From Paenibacillus ottowii (GTDB taxonomy: Bacteria; Bacillota; Bacilli; Paenibacillales; Paenibacillaceae): a stretch of DNA of 64,000 nt. Positions 1 through 7,575 of the stretch are shown here, one piece after another. The translations under genes were made by a program, and so were the position numbers. The DNA is taken from assembly GCF_006874425.1 (NCBI RefSeq), contig NZ_VIJZ01000010.1, forward strand, positions 142,454-206,453, in the 5' to 3' direction. Under the pieces are notes generated by a model. It made no database searches. It had not been told where the DNA came from and was given only the letters and a program-made list of their open reading frames with translations. Within the stretch, counting starts at the first letter, position 1. Each line of letters starts with the position of its first letter.

Positions 1-1653
1 ATACAATACAGTCCACAAACCGACTATTATTACCTGTTCCTGTCCTATGGCGGATTGTCAGCGGATGGCGGATACAACTTGCGTGTGGCTCGGTCCAAAA
101 CACCGAATGGTCCGTTCTACGATGCTGAGGGCAACGACATGATCAAGGTCAAGGCGGATCCTAACAAACCTCTCTTTGACGACGCTTCCATTGAGCCATA
201 TGGTGTCAAATTAATAGGTAATTACTTGATTCCAAGAGAAATTGGTGATCCGGGAACAGGGCTGGGTACAGGCTATGTATCTCCCGGACACAACTCGGCT
301 TATTATGATCCCAAGACGAAAAAGCATTTTGTCATTTTTCACTCCCGTTTTCCGGGGAGAGGCGAGCAGTTTGAAGTGCGGGTACACGAAATGTTCATGA
401 ACGCTGACGGTTGGCCTGTAGTTGCTCCTTATCGCTATTCAGGAGATGAGGATTCGCTGAAAAAACTGTCAGAGAAAGATGTCATCGGTCAATATGCGTA
501 TGTAAATCACGGGAAGGAAATATCGGCCAATATTAAGCAAGCCGTGACTGTTAGTCTGGATCGCGGTGGCAAATTGTCTGGTGATGTGAACGGCACATGG
601 AAGCTGGGGGCAGAGAATCAGCTAGAGATTATAGCAGATGGTACGAAGTACAAAGGGGTATTCCTGCGGCACCGTGATCCAGACACAGGAGCCAAAACGC
701 TTGCTTTTACCGCACTGTCCTCCAGGGGTATTGCGGTATGGGGATCGCTAAAGCCTGACCTGAAGGCCAGCAAGATTGTAACTGCGGTGCAGAAGGACCT
801 GAGTCTCGGCGACACGAGCAACGTCTTGTATAATCTCACGCTGCCTACTCAGGCTGCCCAAGATACTACTATTTCGTGGGAATCCTCCCGTCCAGAAATT
901 ATTTCGGTCACAGGTGAAGTATACCGTCCAGAAGTCGGTGCCCAGCCTGCAGCAGTTACATTGACAGCGACTATTAAAAAGGACAAAGCTACAGCAAAGA
1001 AAAGCTTTACAGCCATTGTTCCCGAGCAGGCTCAGGGTCCTGAGCTCGCACGCTATTCGTGGAGTGAGAATCAAGGAACTTCGGTTGTCGACAGCACATA
1101 CAATCAATTCGATGGTAAGGCCTATGGGGGTGCCACATGGGACAAAGACGGGAAGCTTGGTGGTGCTCTTGTCCTGAATGGCAAGGATGGCTACGTGCAG
1201 CTCCCCAATATGGTAACAGATGCAAAGGACTTTACATTTTCCGCTTGGGTGAACTGGAAGGGCGGAGCAGCTTGGCAGCGGATTTTTGACTTTGGCAACG
1301 GTCAGGCTCGCCATATGTTCCTCACCCCTTCCCAAGGAAGTGGTGTGCTCCAGTTTACAATCCATGAAGGTACGGATCAAAGTTTGCTTGCCAAATCATC
1401 ATTGCCTCTAAACCAGTGGACGCATGTAGCAGTTACACTAGAGGGGAACACAGGGAAACTGTATGTAAATGGTGAAGAAGTAGCCGTAAATGACAGTATC
1501 ACTTTTAACCCAAATGAGCTGCTGACGAGCGAGGCTTATCTCGGTAAAAGTCGCTTTGTCGCTGATGCTTACTTTAACGGCAGCCTGGATGAGGTACAGT
1601 TATATAACAAAGCGCTGACAGCAGAGGAAATTAAAGCACTGGCGGATTTGTAA
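1..1653 (+). CDS. GH43 endo-arabinanase, C-terminal part (5' end outside window)
   Basis: The frame is open to base 1, so the start lies upstream; 550 residues are visible. The first ~150 carry the end of a GH43 five-bladed propeller (the LSYGG strand near residue 15 and the SPGHNSAYYD strand near 98), as in extracellular endo-1,5-alpha-L-arabinanases that cut pectic arabinan. Residues ~155-250 look like the small beta domain that follows the catalytic domain in this subfamily. Residues ~255-345 form a degenerate bacterial Ig-like domain (ISWESSRPEIISV), and residues ~365-545 a LamG/concanavalin-like sugar-binding domain ending in a typical SLDEVQLYNKALTAEEI helix. The multimodular build implies a secreted enzyme, although the signal peptide is not visible. 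A GH51 arabinofuranosidase at 29.2 kb could finish the oligosaccharides released. The family call is firm; arabinan as substrate is inferred. Confidence 0.88.
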   Translation: MQYSPQTDYYYLFLSYGGLSADGGYNLRVARSKTPNGPFYDAEGNDMIKVKADPNKPLFDDASIEPYGVKLIGNYLIPREIGDPGTGLGTGYVSPGHNSAYYDPKTKKHFVIFHSRFPGRGEQFEVRVHEMFMNADGWPVVAPYRYSGDEDSLKKLSEKDVIGQYAYVNHGKEISANIKQAVTVSLDRGGKLSGDVNGTWKLGAENQLEIIADGTKYKGVFLRHRDPDTGAKTLAFTALSSRGIAVWGSLKPDLKASKIVTAVQKDLSLGDTSNVLYNLTLPTQAAQDTTISWESSRPEIISVTGEVYRPEVGAQPAAVTLTATIKKDKATAKKSFTAIVPEQAQGPELARYSWSENQGTSVVDSTYNQFDGKAYGGATWDKDGKLGGALVLNGKDGYVQLPNMVTDAKDFTFSAWVNWKGGAAWQRIFDFGNGQARHMFLTPSQGSGVLQFTIHEGTDQSLLAKSSLPLNQWTHVAVTLEGNTGKLYVNGEEVAVNDSITFNPNELLTSEAYLGKSRFVADAYFNGSLDEVQLYNKALTAEEIKALADL

Positions 1654-1671
1654 TTAAAATGAGCATTAAAG

Positions 1672-1717
1672 GCAGGGGATGGGCTCTTCACCACAAGTTC
1701 ATCTCCTGCGCAATTTT
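1672..1717 (+). terminator. Intrinsic terminator of the GH43 gene
   Basis: A 10-bp stem (GCAGGGGATG at 1672 pairing with CATCTCCTGC ending at 1709, one G-U pair) is followed by a T run (AATTTTTG). Confidence 0.8.
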
Positions 1718-1869
1718 TGTATATTTATTTTTTGATTACTGGTATAATAAGAAGTAATTGCGGATATAATGTTTTAAGTAGGAGTTAATGACTCGCTCTT
1801 CTCTAATGAAAACAGTTTGAAGCAGCAATGATGACATAAGCACTCTACATAAATTAAATTCACCAGTGC

Positions 1870-1898
1870 TTGCGTTTTCAATACACTTATGGTAATAT
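1870..1898 (+). promoter_or_regulatory. Probable sigma-A promoter of the cold-shock gene
   Basis: TTGCGT (1870-1875), a 17-bp spacer and TAATAT (1893-1898). Transcription would begin near 1905, giving a leader of about 130 nt before the ATG at 2035, as is usual for cold-shock mRNAs. Confidence 0.55.
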
Positions 1899-1923
1899 GA
1901 GTATATTGAAATTGTGACCTGAG

Positions 1924-1987
1924 ATTCACATATTGTAGAGGGTTATTGTTTTAGGTTGAAATAACCTTGTGCAATATGTGAATTTTT
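1924..1987 (+). promoter_or_regulatory. Long two-part hairpin in the cold-shock mRNA leader
   Basis: ATTCACATATTG (1924-1935) pairs perfectly with CAATATGTGAAT (1972-1983). Inside this, GGTTATT (1941-1947) pairs with AATAACC (1960-1966). A short T run follows (AATTTTTATTT). It lies between the proposed promoter and the gene, so it could be a temperature-responsive leader structure, an attenuator, or both. The pairing is seen; the function is inferred. Confidence 0.6.
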
Positions 1988-2034
1988 ATTTGTAAAAAAT
2001 AAAGGTCATATAAATATATTTTGGAGGTAATACC

Positions 2035-2235
2035 ATGCAAACAGGTACAGTTAAATGGTTTAACGCAGAAAAAGGTTTCGGTTTCATCGAAGTTGAAGGT
2101 GGAAGCGATGTATTCGTACACTTCTCCGCAATCCAAGGCGAAGGTTTCAAATCTTTGGACGAAGGCCAACGCGTAGAATTCAACGTAGTTGAAGGAAACC
2201 GTGGACCACAAGCTGAGAACGTTGTAAAACTGTAA
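2035..2235 (+). CDS. Cold-shock protein, CspA/CspB family
   Basis: This 66-residue protein is a complete cold-shock domain of normal length. It is a five-stranded OB-fold that binds single-stranded RNA and DNA and acts as an RNA chaperone. Both nucleic-acid-binding motifs are present: KGFGFIE (RNP1, near residue 13) and VFVHFSAI (RNP2, near residue 26). The protein starts with the family-typical TGTVKWFNAEKGFGF segment. The start has a good site (TTTTGGAGGT, 6 nt before ATG). The leader is long and structured, which fits post-transcriptional cold induction. A strong terminator follows, and the cold-inducible ydjO homologue lies 130 bp downstream. Confidence 0.97.
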   Translation: MQTGTVKWFNAEKGFGFIEVEGGSDVFVHFSAIQGEGFKSLDEGQRVEFNVVEGNRGPQAENVVKL

Positions 2236-2258
2236 TTTTAAATTACAGCCTACTTCAG

Positions 2259-2292
2259 ATGCCCCGAACATAGCGTTTGGGGCATTTGTTTT
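2259..2292 (+). terminator. Terminator of the cold-shock gene
   Basis: ATGCCCC (2259-2265) pairs with GGGGCAT (2279-2285), followed by TTGTTTTT. Confidence 0.85.
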
Positions 2293-2366
2293 TATCTGTT
2301 CACAAGACCGTTTTTGAACTGATTACATCTTATCGCTTTATAAATCATGAAGAAAGAGGGATGTTT

Positions 2367-2582
2367 ATGTACAATTCACGGAAAAAGCCAATGGATGAAA
2401 TTCCTGAGGAAATGACAACTGTCTGGAATTGCGCCAGTGATACATGCAACGGCTGGATGCGGGATAACTTCGCTTTTTCTGTCGAGCCGACATGCCCCAT
2501 TTGCGGTTCTGCCATGGTGAAGGGCGAGAAAAAACTGGCTGTTTTAAATAATACTAGCTTTAATCATACCAAACAATCCTAA
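2367..2582 (+). CDS. ydjO: Cold-inducible YdjO-like small protein
   Basis: A 71-residue protein starting at the ATG at 2367. GAGGG (2356-2360) lies 6 nt upstream, whereas the ATG at 2361 directly abuts it. Two cysteine pairs (C-x4-C in WNCASDTC and C-x2-C in CPIC) with surrounding W and G residues suggest a small zinc-ribbon-like fold. The sequence matches my recollection of the YdjO family, named for cold induction in Bacillus subtilis; its biochemical role is unknown. Its position just after a cold-shock gene supports the assignment. The symbol is by family resemblance only. Confidence 0.8.
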   Translation: MYNSRKKPMDEIPEEMTTVWNCASDTCNGWMRDNFAFSVEPTCPICGSAMVKGEKKLAVLNNTSFNHTKQS

Positions 2583-2603
2583 GCGGATTCATGTTTGTAG
2601 TGA

Positions 2604-2650
2604 AAGATGCCCCATAGCCCTAACGGCGCTGAGGCGTCTTTTTTGTTTTT
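2604..2650 (+). terminator. Terminator after ydjO
   Basis: AAGATGCC (2604) pairs with GGCGTCTT (2633-2640, one G-U pair), followed by TTTTGTTTTT. Confidence 0.75.
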
Positions 2651-2664
2651 ATATGAATAGGTTT

Positions 2665-3489
2665 TCAATTGTGTTGTATAGAGGATGGGGATAGTATGCT
2701 CAGTAAGGTAGAATTAAATTCAGGTAGCGCCTCATAGAATATACCGTGACCACTTCGTTCGAAAGGAATGAGCCTGGAACCGGCAATTCCTTGTTGAGTT
2801 TGGATCGCTAAGGGGAAAGGGTAGACCCGATCTAGCTTACCGTGTAGAATCCACGTAGGTACGTGTATACATGGCAAATCAGATCGTAAATCGGAGTCAC
2901 GCAGTGAGTACAAAGTACAAGCCATACTATGGACCGAAGCCGCAAAGCCCTGATCACGCAGCCAGTCACGTAAACTCTGGCTGACAGGATTGGCAAACAA
3001 TATTTCGCCAAAGGATGTTACCAGTTGGGGGCGATCTGTATAGGCTTGTTTGATGAGTTGATCTACCTCAGCAACAGGAGTGCCATAGGGAAAGTCGCTG
3101 GTTGGGGTGAATCGAGGCGTTGCGGCTCCGATCAAAATCAGCTGATCAACACCCCATCCCCGGTGTCTGCTCATGTAGCGCGTGACAATAGCTCCTCCCA
3201 TGGAAAACCCAATCAGCCGTACATGGCATAATTGAAGGGTCTTTATCACAGCCAGGAGATCGTCTGCCAATCGATCATAATTGTACCCATGCCAGGGTCG
3301 ATCAGACTTCCCGAATCCTCGGAGATCAACCTGAATACAGCGGTATCCGTAAGCGGGCAACAGGGCAACCTGGTATTCGTACATTCGATGCTCCAGCGGC
3401 TAACCGTGCACCATCAGAATAGGGATGCCTGCTCCTATATCTTCTACATACAGCTTAACGCCACGTTCCACTTCAATATAATATCCCAT
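2665..3489 (-). pseudogene. Alpha/beta hydrolase interrupted by an in-frame amber codon
   Basis: A 275-codon frame runs from ATG at 3489 (ribosome-binding site AGGGAGGAG just upstream) to the stop at 2665, but codon 30 is TAG (3402-3400). It falls in the oxyanion-loop motif, reading HG-stop-PLEHRMYEY; family members normally read HGWP, and TGG to TAG is one base. Everything after it is intact. GFSMGG (nucleophile elbow, Ser near residue 107 of the full frame), an Asp in HGKLDRVYPF, and the catalytic His in ERSGHGIFYEAL are all present. The gene would encode a soluble serine hydrolase of unknown substrate. The downstream fragment from the ATG at 3384 has no good ribosome-binding site. Recent inactivation, strain polymorphism, sequencing error and suppression are all possible. 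Confidence 0.8.
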
Positions 3490-3671
3490 AATGCTCCTCC
3501 CTTTAAAAATTACGAAATTCGTTCTCTCTCACATATATGTAGCCAGGGCTTAGCTCATTCGAAAGATTTGAATCGTCGCTATGGAAGCATATAATTGGTA
3601 AAATATGTATGTCCTCCTGCATAGGGATAGGATATACTTATGGAATGAAACAGCATTGGGAGAGTGGAACA

Positions 3672-4004
3672 ATGACACCATCAAAAACATTAAAATGGAT
3701 TACAGGCGGATTGGAGCTATTTTTTGCTATTCCCATTTTGGGCGGGCTGCTCGTCGTAAATTCTGCGTATACTGTATTGTTCTTTATGTTGATTTTTCAC
3801 ATTGTAACGTTGGTGCTATCGGTGACTAATAAAGAGGCGTATTATGGATCTGTTTTAGGGATTGTAACCTCAGTTATTGGGTGGATTCCATTTGTGGGCT
3901 GGTTAATGCACTTGATTTCAGGCATATTTTTGATGATTACCGCAGCCCAACAGCCGCGGGATCAGTATCGCAATCGCAATCCCTACGATGATTATCGCTA
4001 CTAG
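3672..4004 (+). CDS. Small multipass membrane protein of unknown function
   Basis: From the ATG at 3672 the product is 110 residues: a short basic N-terminus (TPSKTLKW), four hydrophobic segments (about residues 11-28, 31-48, 55-73 and 75-92), and a hydrophilic Arg/Asn/Tyr-rich tail ending DDYRY. I do not recognise a named family beyond a general resemblance to small Firmicute DUF-type membrane proteins. The start is uncertain: an in-frame ATG at 3645 is also possible, and the only purine-rich stretch before 3672 (GGGAGAG) is about 9 nt away. A terminator follows directly. Confidence 0.65.
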   Translation: MTPSKTLKWITGGLELFFAIPILGGLLVVNSAYTVLFFMLIFHIVTLVLSVTNKEAYYGSVLGIVTSVIGWIPFVGWLMHLISGIFLMITAAQQPRDQYRNRNPYDDYRY

Positions 4005-4028
4005 GGCAAATACCGCGCTGAGATGATG

Positions 4029-4056
4029 AAAGATCCTGTGGACAGGATCTTTTTTA
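4029..4056 (+). terminator. Terminator between convergent genes
   Basis: AGATCCTGT (4031-4039) pairs with ACAGGATCT (4042-4050), followed by six T on the plus strand. The reverse direction has only three T. Confidence 0.8.
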
Positions 4057-4599
4057 GTTATGAATTCTTCCCATGAGTATGGTGTTGTAGTATTGACCAT
4101 CTGAAAGAATCTTGTCGTTTTTTAACACCCCTTCGATTTCGAATCCATGCTTTTTATAAAGCGCAATAGCTTTATTGTTGGTTTCTAAAACTTGTAGTGT
4201 CATTTTGCGGATGCCGTTGGAGTCTGCCCAGGAAATAGATTCTTTCAAAAGGTTCGTCCCGATCCCATAACCCCAATAGTCCTTTTGTACACAAACACCG
4301 AATTCGACTTTATGAGCAAATCTGCGCAGCACATGGCCTTCGCATCTTGAGAATGCAACGACCTTATCATGAACGACCGCAACTAAAAATAGATTTTTGT
4401 CATTCTCTGTATCGGCTTGAATAAGCTGTTCAAAACCGGCTGTACTTATGAATGCTTCCCCCTTCTCTCTGTCTAAATTTTCAGTCTCTCCATCAATCCG
4501 TAAGCGGAGTTCAGACAAATTCATTGCATCTTGAACCATAGCCGATCTGATGGTATAGCGCATTTCTTGTACATCAAATTCCTGTTTATTTATTTTCAT
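4054..4599 (-). CDS. GNAT-family N-acetyltransferase
   Basis: This 181-residue protein has the GNAT fold. Residues ~97-120 hold beta4 and the acetyl-CoA pyrophosphate loop (VQKDYWGYGIGTNLL, matching Q/R-x-x-G-x-G/A), followed by the motif-B segment KMTLQVLETNNKAIALYKKHGF, typical of RimI/RimL and SpeG-like acetyltransferases. Start at 4599 is supported by AAAGGAG seven bases upstream. The acceptor substrate cannot be told; protein N-termini, polyamines and small amines are all used by relatives. It is a single gene facing the membrane-protein gene. Confidence 0.88.
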   Translation of the reverse strand: MKINKQEFDVQEMRYTIRSAMVQDAMNLSELRLRIDGETENLDREKGEAFISTAGFEQLIQADTENDKNLFLVAVVHDKVVAFSRCEGHVLRRFAHKVEFGVCVQKDYWGYGIGTNLLKESISWADSNGIRKMTLQVLETNNKAIALYKKHGFEIEGVLKNDKILSDGQYYNTILMGRIHN

Positions 4600-4683
4600 T
4601 ACATACTCCTTTTACCTGAATCAGGATGAAAAATGTATCCTCTGGCTATGCCAGTTTACCACATGTTGTATAAAGAGCATGAA

Positions 4684-4735
4684 AAATAAGCCTGTCCTCT
4701 GCTGTGTGTCGGAGCAGAGGACGGGCTTATTGCTT
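4684..4735 (-). terminator. Strong hairpin, probable minus-strand terminator
   Basis: AATAAGCC-T-GTCCTCTGC (from 4685) pairs with GCAGAGGAC-GGGCTTATT (ending about 4731). On the minus strand it is followed by a T run (TTATTTTTC), so it could end transcription from the secreted-protein gene at 4860. A second hairpin (4828-4860, GCTACAGCTT/AAGCTGTAGC) overlaps that gene's stop codon but lacks a T run. Confidence 0.6.
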
Positions 4736-4859
4736 TCTCGATCAGTACAGGGAAGCCGGATGGAGATTTATTATGATGGAGTGGCTGTACAGATGAACAA
4801 ATGGTTCTTATGAGTGTGACTTATCAGGCTACAGCTTTTGGAAGACACAGAAGCTGTAG

Positions 4860-5444
4860 CTATTTCTGCTTAGCAGAGGTTTTCGTGGCATTGGTTTTGG
4901 CAGGAGCCTTGGTCGTATCTGCTTTAGCATTAGCAGGAGCTTTATCTGGATCTGCTTTCTCTCCGTCTACTGGTGGCTTGGAAGGCTTAACGCCATTCAC
5001 CATATCGGTAATCATTTGCTCCAGGTTGGAAACACGTTGGTTATATTCGCTTGCGGTAATCTTGCCGTTTTGTTTTTCCGTAACTAGCTTCGATTTCATA
5101 TCCGAAACCATCACATCAATCACGGAGTTTACACTCACACCTTGTGCTTTGGCGATCGTAGCAAGAGACTTACCAGCTTTCAACTGTGTATTCAACTGAC
5201 TGGAGGACAATTTCAATAGCTTCAGGAGAGCTTTATTCTCAGCATAATTTCCTCCTGCCATTTGTGGACCATTAGCATCGCCGGGGTTACCCTTAGGTGC
5301 CTGTGCTTTGTTTGCTACGGGAGCCTTCTCAGGTGTAGTTGAAGCAGCATGGGCTGCGCCTGTGGAGTATAGCGCTCCGCCTCCTAAAAATGCCAACGCC
5401 ATCGTTCCAGCCCAAATTGCCTTCCTGGTGCTTTTCATCTTCAT
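4860..5444 (-). CDS. Secreted Lys/Ala-rich protein with a LysM-like helical segment
   Basis: A 194-residue exported protein. Residues 1-33 form a classical signal peptide (basic start, AIWAGTMALAFLGGGALYS, cleavage after AHA). The mature part begins with a Pro/Lys/Ala linker. A helical segment at ~70-135 includes LKAGKSLATIAKAQGVS, a motif recurring in Paenibacillus secreted proteins, and the protein ends in a low-complexity Ala/Lys/Thr tail (ADTTKAPAKTNATKTSAKQK). The cationic tail suggests binding to anionic wall polymers; this is inference. The start has AAAGGTGG just upstream, and the in-frame ATG at 5438 would have better spacing. Three 11-bp-spaced CTGA repeats precede its promoter, as in front of the glycosyltransferase operon at 40.9 kb. 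Confidence 0.75.
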   Translation of the reverse strand: MKMKSTRKAIWAGTMALAFLGGGALYSTGAAHAASTTPEKAPVANKAQAPKGNPGDANGPQMAGGNYAENKALLKLLKLSSSQLNTQLKAGKSLATIAKAQGVSVNSVIDVMVSDMKSKLVTEKQNGKITASEYNQRVSNLEQMITDMVNGVKPSKPPVDGEKADPDKAPANAKADTTKAPAKTNATKTSAKQK

Positions 5445-5482
5445 TTTCCACCTTTCATTTTGGTTTGTTTGGTACGTGGTAC

Positions 5483-5535
5483 ATCATAAGGGATTAACTT
5501 GAATGCTATCTGAGCGCAAGCTGAGCATTTACTGA
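5483..5535 (-). promoter_or_regulatory. Activator-type promoter with three CTGA repeats at 11-bp spacing
   Basis: On the minus strand there is a good -10 (TATGAT, 5488-5483) but no recognisable -35. CTGA occurs on the plus strand at 5510, 5521 and 5532, exactly 11 bp apart, next to where the -35 should be. OmpR-family response regulators bind such helically phased direct repeats. The same arrangement occurs at 40959-41021. Confidence 0.55.
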
Positions 5536-5577
5536 ATGAAATTTGGCTGGCAAGACTAGCATTTTAACGAATTGCAC

Positions 5578-5610
5578 TTGTATTATGTGTATTAAGTGAT
5601 ATAATACACT
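5578..5610 (+). promoter_or_regulatory. Promoter and YtrA-type operator of the regulator/ABC operon
   Basis: TTGTAT (5578-5583), a 16-bp spacer and TATAAT (5600-5605). An inverted repeat overlaps the -10: TGTGTA (5586-5591), 13 nt, TACACT (5605-5610). From memory, the B. subtilis YtrA operator is AGTGTA-N13-TACACT, so 11 of 12 half-site bases agree. This indicates repression by the adjacent GntR/YtrA protein. Confidence 0.75.
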
Positions 5611-5649
5611 ACAGGCACGATAGAAACAGCCGATTAGGGGGAAATACCC

Positions 5650-6063
5650 ATGGAAGAACAACGGGTTGGCTCGTTCCGATTTTTAATTGACTTTAGCCAG
5701 CCATTATATGAACAAATACTAAATCAAGTAAGAAGCTCCATTGCTAAAGGAGAGATCGAAATGGGAAGCAAAATGCCATCTGTACGTGATCTGGCGCAGG
5801 AATTGCGTATGAATCCGAATACTGTGATGCGGGCATATCAGGAACTGGAACGGGACGGATTGACTGAGAAGCGACGCGGCTTGGGCACTTATGTAACTTC
5901 GTCCAGTGAACGGATTGCTAGCTTTCGCGAACAATTGGCTATGACGTATATAGACCAGTTTCTCGGACAGATGAGCAGCCTGGGATTATCCTGGGAAGAT
6001 ATACAGCATTATATAGAAAGCCGACAGGACGAAGATCACGAGGAAGGAGGCGAAAAGGCATGA
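5650..6063 (+). CDS. GntR-family transcriptional repressor, YtrA subfamily
   Basis: A 137-residue regulator, short as usual for the YtrA subfamily. The N-terminal winged helix-turn-helix runs from QPLYEQILNQVRSSIAKG (residues ~17-35) through PSVRDLAQELRMNPNTVMRAYQELERDGL to the wing RRGLGTYV. A ~45-residue helical dimerisation tail replaces the large effector domain of other GntR proteins. It overlaps the ABC ATPase gene by 4 bp (ATGA). A matching inverted repeat lies over its own promoter, so autoregulation is likely. In Bacilli, YtrA-type repressors respond to cell-wall-active antibiotics; the signal here is unknown. Confidence 0.93.
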   Translation: MEEQRVGSFRFLIDFSQPLYEQILNQVRSSIAKGEIEMGSKMPSVRDLAQELRMNPNTVMRAYQELERDGLTEKRRGLGTYVTSSSERIASFREQLAMTYIDQFLGQMSSLGLSWEDIQHYIESRQDEDHEEGGEKA

Positions 6064-6773
6064 CAGAGTCTGTGGTAACTGCAAAGCAGCTAACAAAGCA
6101 ATATGGCAGTAAAAAAGCATTGGACCAACTGGATGTCGTCATTCCGGCAGGACGTATTGTGGGCGTGCTAGGGCCCAATGGCTGCGGGAAGTCCAGTTTC
6201 TTCCGAGCCATTACGGGGTTAATTCAGCTGGACGGAGGCGAGCTCCAAGTACTGGGCCAACAGCCTGGCTGGGAAACCAACCGGGGCATATCCTATCTTC
6301 CTGACCGGGCGCGCTGGTATCCCAATCATACAGTTCAGCAGACGCTGGAATGGGGGAAATCCTTTTTGCCTGGCTTCAATATAAAGGATGCCTATAAACT
6401 AGCTGAACATATGGACGTGGAATTGGGGCTGAAGATGGCTGGATTGAGCCGCGGACAGGAGGCACGTGTGCTGCTGATTCTGTGTCTGGCACGAGAAGTA
6501 CCGCTTATGATCCTGGATGAACCTTTTGTAGGTATTGATGTTCTCTCTAGAGAAGCGATCATAGCAGGGATCATTGATTATTTGGAGGACCGGCAACAAT
6601 CTATACTCATTAGCACACATGATATTCAGGAAGTGGAAGGCTTGTTTGATTACACAGTTATGATGGACCGCGGGCGAGTGATATGGTCCGGTGATTCAGA
6701 TGATCTGCGTGCAGAGCATGGCTCGCTGAATCAGGTGTTCCGCAATTTGTATAAAAAGGAGTGGAAGGCGTGA
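6060..6773 (+). CDS. ABC transporter ATP-binding protein (YtrB-like)
   Basis: A 237-residue nucleotide-binding subunit. It has Walker A GPNGCGKSS (near residue 38), the signature region as LSRGQEAR in place of LSGGQ, and Walker B MILDEPFVGID with a D-loop Asp. The switch His is in STHDIQEVEG. The LSRGQ signature is common in the YtrB/YhcH group. It should power the membrane protein encoded next, either to export a peptide or lipid or to protect the envelope. It is translationally coupled at both ends: ATGA with the regulator and GTGA with the permease. Confidence 0.92.
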   Translation: MTESVVTAKQLTKQYGSKKALDQLDVVIPAGRIVGVLGPNGCGKSSFFRAITGLIQLDGGELQVLGQQPGWETNRGISYLPDRARWYPNHTVQQTLEWGKSFLPGFNIKDAYKLAEHMDVELGLKMAGLSRGQEARVLLILCLAREVPLMILDEPFVGIDVLSREAIIAGIIDYLEDRQQSILISTHDIQEVEGLFDYTVMMDRGRVIWSGDSDDLRAEHGSLNQVFRNLYKKEWKA

Positions 6774-7537
6774 ACTCATCCGGGCTGTTCAAAGATTTGA
6801 TACGCCATGAATTTCGAAATAAAGGAAGCTGGAGAAAGCAAAGTAGCAATCGACTGCCCAGATCGTGGAGGCTTGTATATTTCTCATTTTTTCTAATTGC
6901 GGCGTTCACGATTTCCTTGTATTTTGCGCTTCACAACCAACTCGAATTGACAAGGCTGTGGTATGTCACCCTGGGCCTGCCGTACATGATCGTTTTTATG
7001 GGTGTAGGAACACTCAGAAGAGAATGGGAAAATGATACCTACGGCTGGTGGCTGACCCTTCCTTATCCGCGTATGTGGTTGATCAGCGCCAAATGGATTG
7101 CTGCTATTTTACAAACCATTGTCGTGATATTGATCCTGTTTGTGGTAGGTTCTCTATACGCGCTGTTTATCTCATCGACCATACAGGCTTATACGTTTGC
7201 GGATACAGCGTCTTTTATGCTAGCCGGCTTGAACTGGTTTGTGATGATTATCGGCTTTACTCCGTTGGTTATTGCGGTGGGTCTGCTAACGGCCAGCACT
7301 AAATACAGCACTTTGCGGCCGCTTAGCCCGATCCTGTGGATTCTTTTGATGGGCGGAGGGAGTATTTTCTATTGGTCAGGCGATCTGCGGATTTATGAGC
7401 AGTTTGATCGTGTCCAAAACGGACATTGGTTTCCCTTTACTTGGCATTTCCCGGTCGCAGTGTTGATCAGTTGGATGGTTGCATATGTCTTAGTTCGACT
7501 GAATGCTTATTTACTGGAGAAAAAGCTGTCGCTTTAG
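6770..7537 (+). CDS. ABC transporter membrane subunit
   Basis: From GTG at 6770 (overlapping the previous stop as GTGA; AAGGAG eight bases upstream) the product is 255 residues. About six hydrophobic segments are visible: two before residue 80, then near 105-128, 143-168, 183-200 and 223-240. An ABC2-type topology is likely. It has no ATPase or binding-protein motifs and should be the partner of the preceding ATPase. The substrate is unknown. Confidence 0.85.
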   Translation: MNSSGLFKDLIRHEFRNKGSWRKQSSNRLPRSWRLVYFSFFLIAAFTISLYFALHNQLELTRLWYVTLGLPYMIVFMGVGTLRREWENDTYGWWLTLPYPRMWLISAKWIAAILQTIVVILILFVVGSLYALFISSTIQAYTFADTASFMLAGLNWFVMIIGFTPLVIAVGLLTASTKYSTLRPLSPILWILLMGGGSIFYWSGDLRIYEQFDRVQNGHWFPFTWHFPVAVLISWMVAYVLVRLNAYLLEKKLSL

Positions 7538-7575
7538 TTTAGATAAGTGATTATATAACAGAAAGGAATTTCACC

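Noticed and set aside
748..1380. Long minus-strand open frame opposite the GH43 gene
   Set aside because: It has no ribosome-binding site or protein-like pattern and lies fully antisense to well-supported GH43, Ig-like and LamG domains.
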